Below are positions 7,743 through 15,217 of a stretch of 64,000 bases of DNA, one piece after another. Within the stretch, counting starts at the first letter, position 1. The number at the start of each line of letters is the position of its first letter. The DNA is taken from positions 496,001-560,000 of the forward strand of contig CAVSSK010000006.1 in the NCBI GenBank assembly GCA_963730395.1, given 5' to 3'. This DNA comes from Bog-473 sp963730395. Lineage in GTDB: Bacteria > Actinomycetota > Acidimicrobiia > Acidimicrobiales > RAAP-2. The translations under genes were made by a program, and so were the position numbers. Under the pieces are notes generated by a model. It was not told where the DNA came from, did no database searches, and was given only the letters and a program-made list of their open reading frames with translations.

Positions 7743-8962
7743 TGGGGTTCTCGACCGTGCAAGAAGCCATCGATGCCATCGGCCGGCTCGGCATGGCCGT
7801 CGTCGTCGACGACGAGGACCGTGAGAACGAAGGCGACCTCGTGATGGCGGCCGAGGCTGCCACGCCGGAGAACATCGCCTTCTTCCTGGCCCACACCTCG
7901 GGTGTCATCTGCGTGCCCCTGTTGCCCGAGCGGGCCGACCTGCTCGACCTGCCCCTGATGGTCACGGCCAACACCGAGGCGCAGCGGACTGCCTTCACGG
8001 TGAGCGTCGACTTCCGGCACGGAACGACCACCGGCATCTCCGCCTCGGACCGGTCGGCCACCATCGCAGCGCTGATCGACCCCAACACGCGTCCGAACGA
8101 CCTCAACCGGCCGGGCCACATCTTCCCGCTGCGCTATCGAGCGGGCGGCGTGCTCAAACGCGCGGGTCACACCGAGGCGACCGTGGACCTGAGCCGCGCC
8201 GCGGGGCTGTCGCCGGCCGGCGTGCTGTGCGAGATCGTCACCGAGGACAAGTCCGAGATGGCCCGCCTGCCGGACCTCGAGCGCTTCGCCAAGAAGCACG
8301 ACCTCCCCTTCATCTCCATCGCCGACCTGATCCGCTATCGGCGCCAGAACGAGAAGCTGGTGCGGCTCGTGTCCGAAGCGCGCATCCCGGCTCAGGACCG
8401 GGAGTTCCGGGCCTTCGTCTACGAGTCGGTGCTCGACAACGAGCAGCACCTCGCCCTCGTGATGGGCGACGTGGCCGGTACCGAGGACGTCCTTGTCCGC
8501 GTCCACTCCGAGTGCCTGACCGGCGACGTGTTCGGCTCACTGCGCTGCGACTGCGGTCCCCAGCTGCAGGCCGCGCTCGACCTGATCGAGCAGGAGGGGC
8601 GTGGGGTCCTCATCTATCTGCGGGGCCACGAGGGACGGGGCATTGGACTCGGCCACAAGATCCGGGCTTACCAGCTCCAAGAAGAGGGGCACGACACCGT
8701 CGACGCCAATCTGCAGCAGGGCCTGCCGGTGGACAGCCGCGAGTACGGCATCGGCGCCCAGATGCTGGTCGACCTGGGCGTGACCACCATGCGCCTCATG
8801 ACGAACAACCCCATCAAGTACGGCGGACTGGAGGGCTTCGGTCTCGACATCACCGAGCGGGTCCCACTGCAGACCTCGGCCAATCCCGAGAACATCGCGT
8901 ACCTGCGCACCAAACGCGAGCGCATGGGTCACCTGCTGCACGGCCTCGACGACGTCCTGTGA
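7742..8962 (+). CDS. ribBA: Bifunctional 3,4-dihydroxy-2-butanone 4-phosphate synthase / GTP cyclohydrolase II
   Basis: Supplies both entry substrates of riboflavin synthesis. The N-terminal DHBP synthase domain shows VVVDDEDRENEGDLVMAA, GHIFPLRYRAGGV and HTEATVDL (about residues 1-200). The C-terminal GTP cyclohydrolase II domain shows RVHSECLTGDVFGSLRCDCG, with the three zinc Cys, then RGHEGRGIGL and NNPIKYGGL. The full 406-residue length fits the fused family and both active sites look intact. It is translationally coupled to ribD and followed by ribH after a triplicated short repeat. Confidence 0.95.
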   Translation: MGFSTVQEAIDAIGRLGMAVVVDDEDRENEGDLVMAAEAATPENIAFFLAHTSGVICVPLLPERADLLDLPLMVTANTEAQRTAFTVSVDFRHGTTTGISASDRSATIAALIDPNTRPNDLNRPGHIFPLRYRAGGVLKRAGHTEATVDLSRAAGLSPAGVLCEIVTEDKSEMARLPDLERFAKKHDLPFISIADLIRYRRQNEKLVRLVSEARIPAQDREFRAFVYESVLDNEQHLALVMGDVAGTEDVLVRVHSECLTGDVFGSLRCDCGPQLQAALDLIEQEGRGVLIYLRGHEGRGIGLGHKIRAYQLQEEGHDTVDANLQQGLPVDSREYGIGAQMLVDLGVTTMRLMTNNPIKYGGLEGFGLDITERVPLQTSANPENIAYLRTKRERMGHLLHGLDDVL

Positions 8963-8963
8963 C

Positions 8964-9015
8964 GGCCCGCTCCGCCTGATGGCCCGCTCCGCCTGATGGC
9001 CGGCTCCGACCTGAT
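8964..9015 (+). repeat. Tandem repeat of about 17 bp across the ribH start
   Basis: The unit GGCCCGCTCCGCCTGAT occurs perfectly at 8964-8980 and 8981-8997 and as a diverged 18-bp copy at 8998-9015. Two successive ATG codons result: the first (8979) opens only a 5-codon frame, while the second (8996) starts ribH. Confidence 0.9.
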
Positions 9016-9529
9016 CGCACTGCCCGAGGGCGCGTTCGAGGACGTGGCGTCCCGCGTGGGCCTGAGCCTGCGCGGCGAGCACACAGGCACGGGCCTGCGA
9101 TTCGGGATCGCCTGCGCGCTCTTCAACGGCGGCGTGACGCTTCGACTCCTCAACGCCGCCCTCGAGGCGTTGGCCGAGGCCGGCACGGACCGCCGTGACA
9201 TCACGGTGGCCTGGGTCCCGGGGGCATTCGAGGTGCCCCTCGTCGCCCGCGCCTTCGCGACTGCGGGCAAGGTCGACGCCGTGTTGTGCTTCGGGGCCGT
9301 CATCCGGGGCGACACCGGTCACTACGACTTCGTGGCGGGGGAGTGTGCGTCCGGCATCCAGCAGGTGCAGCTGAGCACCGGCATGCCCGTCGTGTTCGGC
9401 GTGCTGACCACTGACACGCTCGAGCAGGCCTTGGAGCGCTCGGAGCCCGACGCCTCCAACAAGGGCCGCGAGGCCGCCCTGACCGGGATCGAGATGGTAC
9501 GGCTCCTGCGGAGCGGTCCCTTCGCCTGA
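8996..9529 (+). CDS. ribH: 6,7-dimethyl-8-ribityllumazine synthase
   Basis: Condenses the RibD-pathway pyrimidine with dihydroxybutanone phosphate from RibBA to give lumazine. The 177-residue protein shows WVPGAFEVPL, CFGAVIRGDTGHYDFV (catalytic His) and FGVLTTDTLEQALERS. About 30 extra N-terminal residues precede the normal core, and the first ones are encoded by the third repeat copy, so the N-terminus may have been altered by repeat expansion. No separate ribosome-binding site is evident within the repeat. Confidence 0.92.
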   Translation: MAGSDLIALPEGAFEDVASRVGLSLRGEHTGTGLRFGIACALFNGGVTLRLLNAALEALAEAGTDRRDITVAWVPGAFEVPLVARAFATAGKVDAVLCFGAVIRGDTGHYDFVAGECASGIQQVQLSTGMPVVFGVLTTDTLEQALERSEPDASNKGREAALTGIEMVRLLRSGPFA

Positions 9530-9549
9530 GCCGTCCCTTCGCCCGAGCC
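9516..9549 (+). repeat. 17-bp tandem duplication across the ribH stop codon
   Basis: GTCCCTTCGCCTGAGCC (9516-9532) is repeated at 9533-9549 with a single T-to-C change. The change removes the TGA from the second copy, so the stop lies in the first. Confidence 0.85.
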
Positions 9550-9618
9550 CGTCCCGCCCGCCCCCGACGCCTCCGGCCCCGACGCCGGGCCCTGGAGACT
9601 TCTGGCACCGCCCCTCGG

Positions 9619-9624
9619 TAGCGT
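9619..9624 (+). promoter_or_regulatory. -10 box of the phosphotransferase gene, leaderless type
   Basis: TAGCGT ends 7 nt before GTG 9632. Confidence 0.4.
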
Positions 9625-9631
9625 GCCCGTC

Positions 9632-10442
9632 GTGGAGCACGCGGGAGACGAGGAGGTGCTGCAGGGCGGGGTGGCGAACCATGGCCAGGTGGTGCGGGTG
9701 GGCCCCCACGTGCTGCGGCCGTCCAGCCCTCACTCCCAATCCATCTTCGCCTTCCTGCGCGACGTGTGGACGCCGGCTTCGGCGGCGTGCCGCGGCCGGT
9801 GGGCATCGACGCCGACGGACGAGAGCGGCTCGAGTTCATCGAGGGTGATGCGCCGACGGCCCCCTACCCGAGCTGGGCGCTGACGGACGAGGCGTTGACG
9901 TCGGTGGCGGAGCTCATGGCCCGGTTCCACCGGGCGTCGGCCGCGTTCGACCCGGCCCGGCCGGGGTTGACCTGGAACGACGAGATCGCCGACCCCCGGG
10001 GCGGCCCCATCGTGTGCCACAACGACATCTGTCTCGAGAACGTCGTGTTCCGCGACGGCCTGGCCGTGGGGCTGCTCGACTTCGACTACTGCGCGCCCGG
10101 CCGCCCGGTCTACGACCTGGCGCAGTTCGCCCGCATGTGTGTGCCGATCGACGACGACGAGAGCGCGGCTCTGCTCGGCTGGGACCGCCCGGAGCGGCCC
10201 GCCCGGCCCGGCTCCGCCTGCTGTGCGACCGCTACGGCCTCGACCGGTCGGGACGGAACGAGCTGTTGGAGATCCTCGACGACGCGATGGCGCACAGCGG
10301 GGAGTTCGTCAAGCGCCATGCGGATGCCGGCGAGCCCGGCTTCGTCTTGATGTGGGAGTGGATGGGCGGCCAGGAACGCTGGGACCGGCGCAAGCGCTGG
10401 TGGGCGGCGGAGCGACCGGGGTTCGCCCGCTCACTGGCCTAG
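9632..10442 (+). pseudogene. Aminoglycoside phosphotransferase-family protein, two frameshifts
   Basis: Three reading frames together make one APH/choline-kinase-fold protein of about 270 residues. The N-terminal part (GTG 9632 to about 9768) resembles the GGV..VVRVG opening of the family. A change of frame near 9769 leads to RPVGIDADGRERLEFIEG and the catalytic VCHNDICLENVVF with GLLDFDYCAPG (the metal-binding Asp), ending near 10205. A second change of frame gives the helical C-terminus to TAG 10442. All key residues are present, so this is either a recent pseudogene or an intact gene with two indel errors. The substrate is unknown. Confidence 0.65.
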
Positions 10443-10491
10443 AGGCCGAGAACGAGGAGACCCTCGCTCCACCGGCGTCGGGTCTTCAGTA

Positions 10492-10893
10492 TCAGTAGAG
10501 GATCAGCTGCGTGCAGCGGTACGACGCCATCAATCGCTCGGTGGTCTCGTTCGTGACCCTGGCGTCCCACACCTGGGTGGTGCGCCCGGTGTGGAGCGGC
10601 GATGCCGTCGCCATCACCAGGTCGCCCTCCGTGGCGCTGGTCATGAAGTTGGCCGAGCAGTCGACGGTCGTGAAGCTCTTGGCGCCGTCGGGCCAGTGGT
10701 GGTTCACCCCGAAGGCGCACAGGGCGTCGGCCAGCGTGATGACCACGGGCGCCCACAGGAACCCCGTGCCGGCGATCAGGTCGTGCGTCACCGTCAGCCG
10801 GGCCACGGGGTCTTCGTCGTCGCCGCCGTGGGGTATCTCTATCCCGAGCAGGTTCAAGAAATTGAAGACGTCGTACGGAGGGGGCACGGCCAC
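10492..10893 (-). CDS. PaaI-family hotdog thioesterase
   Basis: A 133-residue protein with a hotdog-fold pattern: a loop around GTGFLWAPVVITLADALCAFG, then TVDCSANFMTSATEGDLVMATASPLHTGRTTQVWDARV, as in PaaI/YbgC-like acyl-CoA thioesterases. The substrate cannot be told from sequence. It is convergent with the phosphotransferase and divergent from hisG, whose ATG is 50 bp away. GTG 10893 is the start that leaves a family-like length. Confidence 0.75.
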   Translation of the reverse strand: MAVPPPYDVFNFLNLLGIEIPHGGDDEDPVARLTVTHDLIAGTGFLWAPVVITLADALCAFGVNHHWPDGAKSFTTVDCSANFMTSATEGDLVMATASPLHTGRTTQVWDARVTNETTERLMASYRCTQLILY

Positions 10894-10943
10894 AGCTTGC
10901 CGCAGACACGGCCACCACCGCCGGTCTGCGAAGATCTACGCCC

Positions 10944-11840
10944 ATGCTCCGCCTCGTCCTGCCCAAGGGCTCGCTCGAACGCGCCACCCTGCAGCTGTTC
11001 GAGGACGCCGACCTCGCCGTCACCCGCGCCTCGGACGTCGCGTACCGGGCCAGCATCGAGGACCCCCGCATCAGCGAGGTGCGGATACTGCGGCCCCAGG
11101 AGATCCCGGTCTACGTGGCCGACGGGCTCTTCGACCTCGGCATCACCGGACGCGACTGCATCGAGGAGCGGGGGAGCGAGGTGGTCTCCCTCGGCGAGCT
11201 GGCCTACTCCAAGGCGACCGCGAACCCGGCCAAGGTCGTGCTCGCCGTCGGCGCGGACTCCCCGGCGCACTCGCTGGAGGAGCTGGCGGCCGCCGTGGCC
11301 GACCGGCCGGGACCCCTGCGCGTGAGCACCGAGTACCCCGAGCTGACCCGCAAGGCGCTCGCCGCCCACGGCATCGAGGCCGACATCTCGCTCTCCTACG
11401 GTGCGACCGAGGCCAAGGTCCCCGACATCGCCGACGCCGTCGTCGACATGACCGAGACCGGCAGCGCCCTCCGGGCCGCCGGCCTGCGCGTGATCGAGAC
11501 GCTGCTCGTGTCGCACACCGAGCTCATCGCCAACCCGGCGGCGGCGGCGGCGCCCGAGAAGCGCCACGCCATGGAGCAGATCCTCACCCTCCTGCAGGGC
11601 ACGCTCGAGGCGCGGGGCAAGGTGCTCGTGAAGCTCAACGTCGCGGCGGAGAACCTCGATGCGGTGCTCGCCGTCCTCCCCTCCATGCGCGCCCCGACCA
11701 TCTCCGAGCTGTCCGGCGGCGGTGCGTTCGCACTCGAGACCGTCGTGGCCAAGCGGGACATCAACATCCTGATCCCCGCGCTGCGCGACCAGGGCGCCAG
11801 CGACATCTTGGAGCTCCCGCTGTCCAAGATCGTCCACTGA
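10944..11840 (+). CDS. hisG: ATP phosphoribosyltransferase, long form
   Basis: First and rate-limiting enzyme of histidine synthesis, joining ATP and PRPP. It is 298 residues long with the regulatory C-terminal domain (from about residue 215) that allows histidine feedback and does not need HisZ. Recognisable segments are LPKGSLE at the N-terminus, GITGRDCIEERG, the phosphate loop VDMTETGSALRA, and KLNVAAENLDAVLAVLPSM in the regulatory domain. It stands alone here; no other his genes are present. The next gene starts 1 bp after its stop, so the two probably share a transcript. Confidence 0.95.
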   Translation: MLRLVLPKGSLERATLQLFEDADLAVTRASDVAYRASIEDPRISEVRILRPQEIPVYVADGLFDLGITGRDCIEERGSEVVSLGELAYSKATANPAKVVLAVGADSPAHSLEELAAAVADRPGPLRVSTEYPELTRKALAAHGIEADISLSYGATEAKVPDIADAVVDMTETGSALRAAGLRVIETLLVSHTELIANPAAAAAPEKRHAMEQILTLLQGTLEARGKVLVKLNVAAENLDAVLAVLPSMRAPTISELSGGGAFALETVVAKRDINILIPALRDQGASDILELPLSKIVH

Positions 11841-11841
11841 C

Positions 11842-12120
11842 GTGGCCGGCCCCGCCGCCGCCGCCGGGCCCCGTCACGGGCGCGTCACCTCCTTCGACGC
11901 CGCCCGCGGCCTCGGCACCGTGCACGACGACGCCGGCCCCGCCTACGGGTTCCACGCCACCGCCATCGCGGACGGCAGCCGGCGGATCGAGGTGGGGGCC
12001 GCGGTGACCTTCGTGGTCGCCCCCGGCCACCGCGGCCGCTACGAGGCGCGGTCGCTGGTGACGGTGTCGGCTCCCTCGGGAGCCCCGGGCCCCCCGTCCT
12101 CCCACCAGCGTCCGGCGTAA
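11842..12120 (+). CDS. Cold-shock-domain-like small protein
   Basis: A 92-residue protein with GRVTSFDAARGLGTVHDDAG followed by YGFHATAIADGSRRIEVGAAVTFVV. This follows the beta-barrel pattern of cold-shock proteins, but the RNP1 motif (KGFGFI) is changed to RGLGTV, so nucleic-acid binding may be altered. GTG 11842 begins immediately after hisG. The last 82 bp overlap the 3' end of the tetR gene on the other strand, so one of the two tails may be wrong. Function unknown. Confidence 0.6.
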   Translation: MAGPAAAAGPRHGRVTSFDAARGLGTVHDDAGPAYGFHATAIADGSRRIEVGAAVTFVVAPGHRGRYEARSLVTVSAPSGAPGPPSSHQRPA

Positions 12121-12677
12121 CGCCGGGCGAACACCTCGACGGCCGCGTCGACACCTTCTCGGTCCCCCGTGGCGAGGAGGTCGAGCAGCAACCCGCGCGT
12201 CACCGCCAGGCCCAGTCGGGCATGGACCCGGGTGACGTCGGCCGGCACGCCGAGCGCCGCCGCCACGGCCACGTTCGTCTCGAGCCAGCCCTCCAGGTCG
12301 TGCTTCAAGAGGGGCAGCGTGGACTCGTCGCCCTGGAGGGCGCGCCCGTAGAGCGCGAAGAACAGCCGTTCGAAGTCGGCCCAGGCGGGATCGGCGACGT
12401 GGGCCCACATCCGGCGCACGAGCTCGTCGCTCTCGCCGCCCGCCTCGGCACCGATGGCCGCGAACTCGGCCTGCGTCCTCCCCTCGACGGCACGCACGAC
12501 CTCGAGCAGCAGGCCGTCCTTGGAGCCGAAGTGGTACAGGAGCATCCGGTGGCTCGAGCCGACCGCCTCGGCGATGCGGCGGAGGCTCTGGTCGGCCAGC
12601 CCGTCCGCGCTGAAGTGCTCGATCACCGCGTCGAGCAGCCGCTCCTTGGCCGATGGTGCCACCGATTGTCCCGACAT
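12039..12677 (-). CDS. TetR-family transcriptional regulator
   Basis: A 212-residue repressor-type protein. The N-terminal helix-turn-helix (about residues 10-55) contains KERLLDAVIEHF, SLRRIAEAVGSSHRMLLYHFGSKDGLLLEV; a helical ligand-binding domain follows. ATG 12677 is chosen because it follows a TACCAT box by 7 nt and because the longer frame would encode the operator palindrome. It is transcribed away from an SRPBCC gene; the shared operator suggests autoregulation and control of that neighbour. The ligand is unknown. Confidence 0.85.
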   Translation of the reverse strand: MSGQSVAPSAKERLLDAVIEHFSADGLADQSLRRIAEAVGSSHRMLLYHFGSKDGLLLEVVRAVEGRTQAEFAAIGAEAGGESDELVRRMWAHVADPAWADFERLFFALYGRALQGDESTLPLLKHDLEGWLETNVAVAAALGVPADVTRVHARLGLAVTRGLLLDLLATGDREGVDAAVEVFARRYAGRWWEDGGPGAPEGADTVTSDRAS

Positions 12678-12694
12678 GTACCAAATGGTACATT
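12676..12694. promoter_or_regulatory. TetR operator overlapping divergent -10 boxes
   Basis: ATGTACCA-AA-TGGTACAT is a perfect 8-2-8 inverted repeat (12676-12693). It holds the minus-strand -10 of tetR (TACCAT, 12690 to 12685), the tetR start codon, and most of a plus-strand -10 (TACATT, 12689-12694) for the SRPBCC gene. Occupancy by a TetR dimer would block both directions. Confidence 0.7.
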
Positions 12695-12736
12695 GCCGAG
12701 AGGAAGGCAACGGCGGCGGGAGCAGGAGGCAGACCC

Positions 12737-13189
12737 ATGGCCCAGCAGGTGATCGACCGGACGGCGACGACCACGGCGGACCCGTCCGCTGTCTACGCGC
12801 TCCTGGCGGACGGCTCGACCTGGCCGCAGTGGTCGCCGCTGGGCTCCTTCGAGCTGATCGAGCCCGGCGACGGCAGGCCGGAGGGTCTCGGGGCGGTCCG
12901 GCTCTTCACCACCGGGCGCCTCAAGAGCCGCGAACGCGTGGTGGAGCGCAGGCCCGGCGAGTCGTTCTCCTACGTGCTCGAGGCGGGCCTGCCTCTGCGC
13001 GACTACCGGGCGGTCGTGACGCTCACGCCCACCGATGCCGGCACGTCCATCCGCTGGCACTCGACCTTCCACGCCAAGGTGCCCGGGACGGGCTGGATCT
13101 ACCGGCGCCAGCTGGGCAATTTCATCGGCCGTGTCGTCGAAGGGCTGGCCACCGCGGCGGCCCGGGCCCGGCTCACCGAGCCGGGCTGA
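12737..13189 (+). CDS. SRPBCC-family (START/Bet v 1-like) protein
   Basis: A 150-residue polyketide-cyclase/dehydrase-like protein of the SRPBCC superfamily, seen from VYALLADGSTWPQWSPLGSFEL near the N-terminus and TSIRWHSTFHAKVPG before the long C-terminal helix. Members bind hydrophobic ligands; no catalytic role can be assigned. It starts at ATG with AGGAGG about 8 nt upstream, so unlike many genes here it has a normal ribosome-binding site. It is divergent from the TetR gene and probably its target. Confidence 0.8.
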   Translation: MAQQVIDRTATTTADPSAVYALLADGSTWPQWSPLGSFELIEPGDGRPEGLGAVRLFTTGRLKSRERVVERRPGESFSYVLEAGLPLRDYRAVVTLTPTDAGTSIRWHSTFHAKVPGTGWIYRRQLGNFIGRVVEGLATAAARARLTEPG

Positions 13190-13210
13190 CCACCTTCGAG
13201 GGGCACCGGC

Positions 13211-13651
13211 TCAAGCCGGGCCGCCGTTGGCGGAGTCCCCGGCCTCCGGCTGCTCGGTGCCTTCGAGGCGCACGAAGGCCAGGCGGAGCTGGGAGAGGGA
13301 CTCGTGGAGGGAGGGCTCCGCCTCGCCCAGGCGTCCGCGCAGGCCCTCGAGGAGGAATCCCAGGCCGTCGATGGCCAGGCGGGCCTGGAAGAGCATGGGC
13401 GGCGAGTGCGAGAGGTAGATGGCGGCCAGCTCGAAGAGCCCGTAACAGTGGTTGGCCACCACCACCTCGGCCGGCGTGTCGGCCAGCTGGGCCCGCATGG
13501 CGTCGACTGCCGCCTGTGCCTCGGCCTCCGAGAGGTCGGGTGACGGTTCGGTGACGTTGGTGTCGCCCGGGGAGACGGAAGGCGGTGGGGCGTCGTCGTC
13601 GGCCCCTTCCTTGGGGAAATGCTCGCCCGACGGTGTCCAGAGGCTGCTCAT
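13211..13651 (-). CDS. DUF1844-like protein
   Basis: A 146-residue protein of unknown function. The N-terminal third is acidic and disordered. The C-terminal part, ELAAIYLSHSPPMLF then ARLAIDGLGFLLEGL and LSQLRLAFVRLE, follows the pattern of DUF1844, a helical domain often encoded beside infC in actinobacteria. ATG 13651 is supported by TACAGT ending 6 nt upstream on the same strand. It is transcribed away from infC from an overlapping promoter region. Confidence 0.7.
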   Translation of the reverse strand: MSSLWTPSGEHFPKEGADDDAPPPSVSPGDTNVTEPSPDLSEAEAQAAVDAMRAQLADTPAEVVVANHCYGLFELAAIYLSHSPPMLFQARLAIDGLGFLLEGLRGRLGEAEPSLHESLSQLRLAFVRLEGTEQPEAGDSANGGPA

Positions 13652-13656
13652 GCTGG

Positions 13657-13663
13657 TACTGTA
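13657..13663. promoter_or_regulatory. Overlapping divergent -10 boxes (DUF1844 / infC)
   Basis: The heptamer TACTGTA reads TACTGT on the plus strand (13657-13662) and TACAGT on the minus strand (13663 to 13658). The minus box sits 6 nt from the DUF1844 ATG. The plus box would start the infC leader near 13669. Confidence 0.4.
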
Positions 13664-13668
13664 TGCAT

Positions 13669-13851
13669 CTTGACTACTTGGAAGCGGGGCCCCCACTGAG
13701 GGGTCTCCACCTGGCCACCATCCAGCAGCTGCGGGAGCATCGTGCGCCAGGTCGATCGCCCTTCGGGCGCGGGCCTGGCCCGCTGGTCGGCCCCGTCTCC
13801 ACCAATTGGCTTGCGGAAGGACCGCGGCCCGAGTGAGAGGTGTGATGACGC
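13669..13851 (+). promoter_or_regulatory. Putative infC 5' leader
   Basis: About 180 nt without a gene between the presumed transcription start and infC. It contains a hairpin CGCCC-TTC-GGGCG (13757-13769) and other GC-rich inverted stretches. infC leaders are known sites of feedback control in other bacteria, but I cannot identify a defined leader family here. GAGAGG at 13835-13840 may be the ribosome-binding site. Confidence 0.35.
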
Positions 13852-14556
13852 ATCGTCGCTGAAACCACAACTGAGCACCGGATCAATGACCGAATCCGTG
13901 CCCGTGAAGTCCGGCTCGTGGACCCCGACGGTGTGCAACTAGGCATCAAGCCGTTGCCCGAGGCCCTGGCCATCGCCAAGGAGCTCGACCTCGATCTCGT
14001 GGAAGTGGCCCCCATGGCCAATCCGCCCGTCTGCCGGATCATGGACTTCGGGAAGTTCAAGTTCGACGAGGCCCAGCGGGCCAAGGAGAGCCGCCGCAAG
14101 GCAGTCCACGTCGGGATCAAGGAGATGAAGTACCGGCCGAAGATCGGGCCGGGCGACTTCGACACCAAGACCCGCCAGGTGGCCAAGTTCCTGAACGAGG
14201 GGCACAAGGTCAAGATCACGATCATGTTCCGAGGGCGTGAGGTGTACCACCCCGAGCACGGCAAGCGGATCCTTGACCGCATCGCCGAGCAGATGGAGGG
14301 CATCGCCAAGGTGGAGGCCGAGCCCAAGCTCGACAACCGCAACATGATCATGGTGCTCGCCCCCGACAAGCGGGCCCGTCAGGCCGCCCAGTCGAGGGCC
14401 TCGAACCAGGAGCGGGCCGACAGGAAGGCCAGCGCCACCGCCAAGGCGGGCGGCGCGACGGAGAGCCCGAGGGACTCCGCACCGTCCGAGGTCAACGGGA
14501 CTGCTCCGCCGGTCGAGGAAGTCAGCGAAGTCGCCGCATCAGCCGAAGAGGGATGA
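13852..14556 (+). CDS. infC: Translation initiation factor IF-3, probable ATC start
   Basis: IF-3 binds the 30S subunit and proofreads start-codon choice. The conserved opening HRINDRIRAREVRLVDPDG is encoded upstream of the first in-frame GTG (13918). In-frame TGA codons at 13843 and 13846 exclude any ATG or GTG before it. The first plausible codon is ATC 13852, preceded by GAGAGG, which parallels the AUU start of E. coli infC used for autoregulation. The core continues through MDFGKFKFDEAQRAKESRRK and FRGREVYHPEHG; a 40-residue acidic, Ala-rich tail follows. It is 234 residues with this start. rpmI begins 4 bp after the stop. Confidence 0.9.
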   Translation: MVAETTTEHRINDRIRAREVRLVDPDGVQLGIKPLPEALAIAKELDLDLVEVAPMANPPVCRIMDFGKFKFDEAQRAKESRRKAVHVGIKEMKYRPKIGPGDFDTKTRQVAKFLNEGHKVKITIMFRGREVYHPEHGKRILDRIAEQMEGIAKVEAEPKLDNRNMIMVLAPDKRARQAAQSRASNQERADRKASATAKAGGATESPRDSAPSEVNGTAPPVEEVSEVAASAEEG

Positions 14557-14560
14557 CGCA

Positions 14561-14755
14561 ATGCCGAAGATGAAGACGGACCGGGGCGCCGCCAAGCGGA
14601 TCAAGGTGACCGGCACTGGCCGGTTGCGCCGACGCAAGGCGTTCCGCTCCCACCTGTTGGAGCACAAGTCGAGCGAGCGCAAGCGCCGGCTGGGGCGCGA
14701 GACCGACATCGCCAAGGCCGACGAGCGGGCGACACGCCGCATGCTCGGCCTCTGA
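14561..14755 (+). CDS. rpmI: 50S ribosomal protein L35
   Basis: A 64-residue, very basic ribosomal protein, opening MPKMKTDRGAAKRIKVTGTG and containing LRRRKAFRSHLLEHKSS, typical for L35 in length and sequence. It lies 4 bp after infC and 78 bp before rplT, the canonical infC-rpmI-rplT order. Confidence 0.97.
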   Translation: MPKMKTDRGAAKRIKVTGTGRLRRRKAFRSHLLEHKSSERKRRLGRETDIAKADERATRRMLGL

Positions 14756-14833
14756 GCGCCCGCCCCCGCAGCGGCGCGCCGGCGCAACCCCACCCGACAC
14801 ACGACGAGATTTCGAAGAGAGAGGAGCACCCCC

Positions 14834-15217
14834 ATGGCCAGAGTGAAGCGGTCCGTCCACGGCCGCAAGCACCACCGCGCCGTCCTGGAGCAGGCGCAGG
14901 GGTACTACGGCAACAAGAGCCGTTCCTACCGGGCGGCCAACGAGCAGCTCATGCACTCGATGCAGTACGCGTTCCGCGACCGCCGGGCCCGCAAGGGTGA
15001 CTTCCGCAAGCTGTGGATCCAGCGCATCAACGCCGGAGCCCGCCAGCACGGGATGAGCTACAGCAGGCTCATCAACGGACTGCACCTGGCCGGTGTCGAG
15101 GTCGACCGCAAGGTCCTGGCCGATCTCGCCGTCAGCGACCCCGAGGCGTTCGGCGCGCTGGTGGCGACGGCGCAGGACGCGTTGTCGAACGCGCCCGTGG
15201 CGGAAGTCGCCTCCTGA
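14834..15217 (+). CDS. rplT: 50S ribosomal protein L20
   Basis: A 127-residue large-subunit assembly protein. It opens MARVKRSVHGRKHHRAVLEQ and contains GYYGNKSRSYRAANEQ, YAFRDRRARKGDFRKLWI and RINAGARQHGMSYS, all diagnostic. The C-terminal tail is a little longer than usual. GAGAGAGGAG lies just upstream of ATG 14834. In other bacteria L20 represses this operon; no clear mimic of its binding site was recognised. Confidence 0.97.
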   Translation: MARVKRSVHGRKHHRAVLEQAQGYYGNKSRSYRAANEQLMHSMQYAFRDRRARKGDFRKLWIQRINAGARQHGMSYSRLINGLHLAGVEVDRKVLADLAVSDPEAFGALVATAQDALSNAPVAEVAS

